Position numbers and translations under genes: made by a program. A stretch of 64,000 bases of DNA from contig CALVDZ010000002.1 of the NCBI GenBank assembly GCA_944326445.1, positions 124,001 through 188,000 on the forward strand, written 5' to 3'. Source of the DNA: an uncultured Helicobacter sp. (lineage in GTDB: Bacteria > Campylobacterota > Campylobacteria > Campylobacterales > Helicobacteraceae). Each line of letters opens with the position of its first letter. The first letter of the stretch is position 1. Under the pieces are notes generated by a model. That model did no database searches, was not told where the DNA came from, and saw only the letters and a program-made list of their open reading frames with translations. Below are positions 62,019-64,000 of this stretch, piece after piece.

Positions 62019-64000
62019 CTAAAAGCTCCATCGCCCCTCGACAAACACACTCCTACCCTGCCCTATGAGGAAGCCATATCCCGCGATTGTATCCGCGGCA
62101 TTGCCATTGTAATAGCTATAATAAAAGGTATCAAAGACATTGCGCACGCCACCACTTAGGCTCAAATCCCCTAGTTTGAGGTTTAGCCCGATGTCTGTGA
62201 GGCTATAGGCGGGGATGGTGTCTTGGTGGTTGGCGTTAGTTTCTTGCATAATATCCTTTTGCGCGCCATAGAAGGTGTTTTGATTCCAAATGCTAAAGTA
62301 TCTATTAAACGCGTAGCTCACGCCGATTGTGGCTTTATAATTGCTCACATAGGGGATTTGGTAGCTCACGCTTGTGCCATTGAGTTTGAGAATCTTAGCA
62401 TCTATGTAGGTGAAGCTCTCGCTAAAGCGCAGTGAATCGCCCAAAAAATACTGCTCGGCAAAGAGCTCAATCCCCGCCCTTTGGGTAAAGTCGTAGTTGC
62501 CATACTGCACGCCATCCACAGAATGCGCGTTGCCAACGGTGTAAAACTCATTGGTTGTGAGCGTGTAAAACGCCGAAGCGGAGATAAAGATATGCTCGCC
62601 CAAAAAGTCCTTCAATCCCACTTCAAAGGTGTGGTATTCCTCATTTTTGAGGCTTGTGGGCTCATAGGCATAGTTGCTAGAGCCAGTGCCTGTGCGCTTT
62701 AGCATATTATTTGGACTTGGGGAGAAAAAGCCTTTTTCGTATTTGGCATAGAGATTGCCGCTATCGGAGTAGGCAAAATTTGGCGTGATTTCTAGCGCCC
62801 AGTTATGCACAGAATCTCTAAGAGAGCCTTTGGTGGAGTAGTTGCCGACATTCAAGCCACTGACAGAGATATTATGCGCATTGGTTACATCGATATCATA
62901 GATCGCGTTTTCGTAGCGCAACCCGCCCGTGAGCGAAAATCGCTTGCTAAAATCGTATTTATCAAGCACATAGAGGGCGTTGCTCCACTTAGTGCCACTA
63001 AAGGGAATATACACCAAATGATCGTAAGTTACCATTTGGTTGCTTGCTCCGATATTTTGGCTCATCGTGCGCTTGCCTATGGCATACAAAGATTCTGCGC
63101 CGATGATAAGGCGATTTTTTTCGCCCTTGTAGTCAAACTTCGCGATTAATCCCGCCTTTTGGTCATCAAAGAGTGAGCCGCTCTGATCTGCGGAGGCATC
63201 ATTAAAGGCAAAATTGCGATAGTTAAAACGACTAAGCATCGTTACAGAATCCACATACTTAATCCGATTGAGATGATAAAAGGCTTTGAGCTCGAGTTTG
63301 GAATTTTGGCTCATCTGCCCTTCATAGCCTAGACTGACATCGAGGCGATCTTGGGTATTATGCAGCGAGCCATAGCCCGGAGTTTTGCGATCGTCCTTGC
63401 TCGGATTGGCGATATCCATAAAGGAGTTATTAGGCGTAGTGAGAATCTTGCCTGTGAAATAATCCACATCTAGGCTCAGCGAGTGCCCGGGGCTAAAGTC
63501 GTGGATAAGCGCGAGGTTGGCTTGCGCGCCCGTGGTTTTATCCCCCGTGCGCGGACCTCCGCGGTTTATGTATGCCGCGCCGATAGTCAGATAGGTGGAT
63601 TGCCCGAGCTTGGTGCCAAAGCGCGCATCGGCGTTGTAATTATCGCCCGTGGAAGCGATGATATGAGAATAGCTCACTCCGGCATTGAAATATGGCTGCT
63701 CATAGCGCTTTTGCGTGATGATATTTACCACCCCGCCGCGTGTGCCATTGCCATACATCACTGCGCCCCCGCCGGGCAAAATCTCGATAGATTCTATGGC
63801 GTTAGGCGAGAGAGTGTTTAGCGGAGTAACGCCGTGGCTTGAATCGAGCATATTGGAGTAGATTCCATTGATGAGCACCTGCACGGAAGTGTTGGCGCGA
63901 TTGCCCTGCCCGCGCAAGTCGAGATTGCTCCCTAAGCCCACATTAGAGAGCCCCACAAAGGGCGTATAGCGGAAAATATCCTCGGTGCTGCGATAGCCCT
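62019..64000 (-). CDS. TonB-dependent outer-membrane receptor (5' end beyond the window)
   Basis: At least 660 residues; the frame stays open to the window edge (GYRSTEDIFRYTPFVGLSNVGLG). The plug domain shows LRGQGNRANTSVQVLINGI, PNAIESIEILPGGGAVMYGNGTRGGVVNI; the rest is a 22-strand-type barrel ending with FVEGRWSF, the terminal Phe expected for outer-membrane insertion. Related receptors take up iron chelates or similar ligands; ligand not decidable. The gene runs toward the glycan cluster but is 119 bases from it. Confidence 0.9.
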   Translation of the reverse strand, partial: GYRSTEDIFRYTPFVGLSNVGLGSNLDLRGQGNRANTSVQVLINGIYSNMLDSSHGVTPLNTLSPNAIESIEILPGGGAVMYGNGTRGGVVNIITQKRYEQPYFNAGVSYSHIIASTGDNYNADARFGTKLGQSTYLTIGAAYINRGGPRTGDKTTGAQANLALIHDFSPGHSLSLDVDYFTGKILTTPNNSFMDIANPSKDDRKTPGYGSLHNTQDRLDVSLGYEGQMSQNSKLELKAFYHLNRIKYVDSVTMLSRFNYRNFAFNDASADQSGSLFDDQKAGLIAKFDYKGEKNRLIIGAESLYAIGKRTMSQNIGASNQMVTYDHLVYIPFSGTKWSNALYVLDKYDFSKRFSLTGGLRYENAIYDIDVTNAHNISVSGLNVGNYSTKGSLRDSVHNWALEITPNFAYSDSGNLYAKYEKGFFSPSPNNMLKRTGTGSSNYAYEPTSLKNEEYHTFEVGLKDFLGEHIFISASAFYTLTTNEFYTVGNAHSVDGVQYGNYDFTQRAGIELFAEQYFLGDSLRFSESFTYIDAKILKLNGTSVSYQIPYVSNYKATIGVSYAFNRYFSIWNQNTFYGAQKDIMQETNANHQDTIPAYSLTDIGLNLKLGDLSLSGGVRNVFDTFYYSYYNGNAADTIAGYGFLIGQGRSVFVEGRWSF

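Overview
The window looks like chromosomal DNA from a non-pylori, probably enterohepatic, Helicobacter. The strongest signs are a single continuous rpoB-rpoC open reading frame, phase-variable Lewis-type fucosyltransferases with homopolymeric G/C tracts, the pair Nif3-like protein plus FlgZ-like zinc-ribbon protein known from H. pylori, and ATG/GTG/TTG starts behind AAGGAG-type ribosome binding sites. Base composition is higher in GC than H. pylori over most of the window (for example 31 of 60 bases in 6301-6360). Species cannot be fixed from this.

Layout. 1-7 kb: the end of a possible TolC-like gene, truD, a Na/Pi cotransporter, nif3-like, flgZ-like and an LTA-synthase-like sulfatase-fold enzyme. 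7.0-8.8 kb: a gene-free stretch packed with the word AGAATCTA/TAGATTCT, enclosed by imperfect inverted repeats of about 115 bp, then a broken DUF2339 membrane protein gene. 8.7-16 kb: an arsB-type permease with a repeat-derived loop, then putA and putP; putA is strikingly AT-rich and looks imported. 16-21 kb: a divergent SDR/HxlR pair with a palindromic operator candidate, and hypD-helicase-hypE. 21-22.4 kb: futC, phase OFF (G10).

22.5-39.5 kb is the transcription/translation block, all on the minus strand. In transcription order it runs from a near-perfect sigma-70 promoter through tRNA-Thr(TGT), tRNA-Tyr, tRNA-Gly, tRNA-Thr(GGT), tuf, rpmG, tRNA-Trp, secE, nusG, rplK, rplA, rplJ, rplL, rpoBC, rpsL, rpsG to fusA. 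39.5-55.2 kb holds housekeeping genes: ruvA, a HAD phosphatase, a YwqK-type repeat protein, selD-yedF, a type II DAHP synthase, rny, 5-FTHF cyclo-ligase, a thioredoxin-like lipoprotein, ftsY, radA, aguB-like, tcdA, surE, ispA, a PDZ protein, ybaB and panD. The selD gene is a selenoprotein gene with an in-frame TGA, so its true start lies 81 bases upstream of the first ATG after the TGA.

55.2-62 kb is a surface-glycan glycosyltransferase cluster (two GT4-type genes, two GT2 genes, one GT10 alpha-1,3-fucosyltransferase). Four of its genes carry poly-C tracts (C9, C10, C11, C12 on the plus strand), all preceded by AATG and followed by GAG or AGAG. Two GT4 genes share 406 identical bases, and one is fused in frame through its tract to the back half of a third GT4. 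Together with futC this gives five simple-repeat switches for surface sugars in one window. The window ends inside a TonB-dependent outer-membrane receptor gene.
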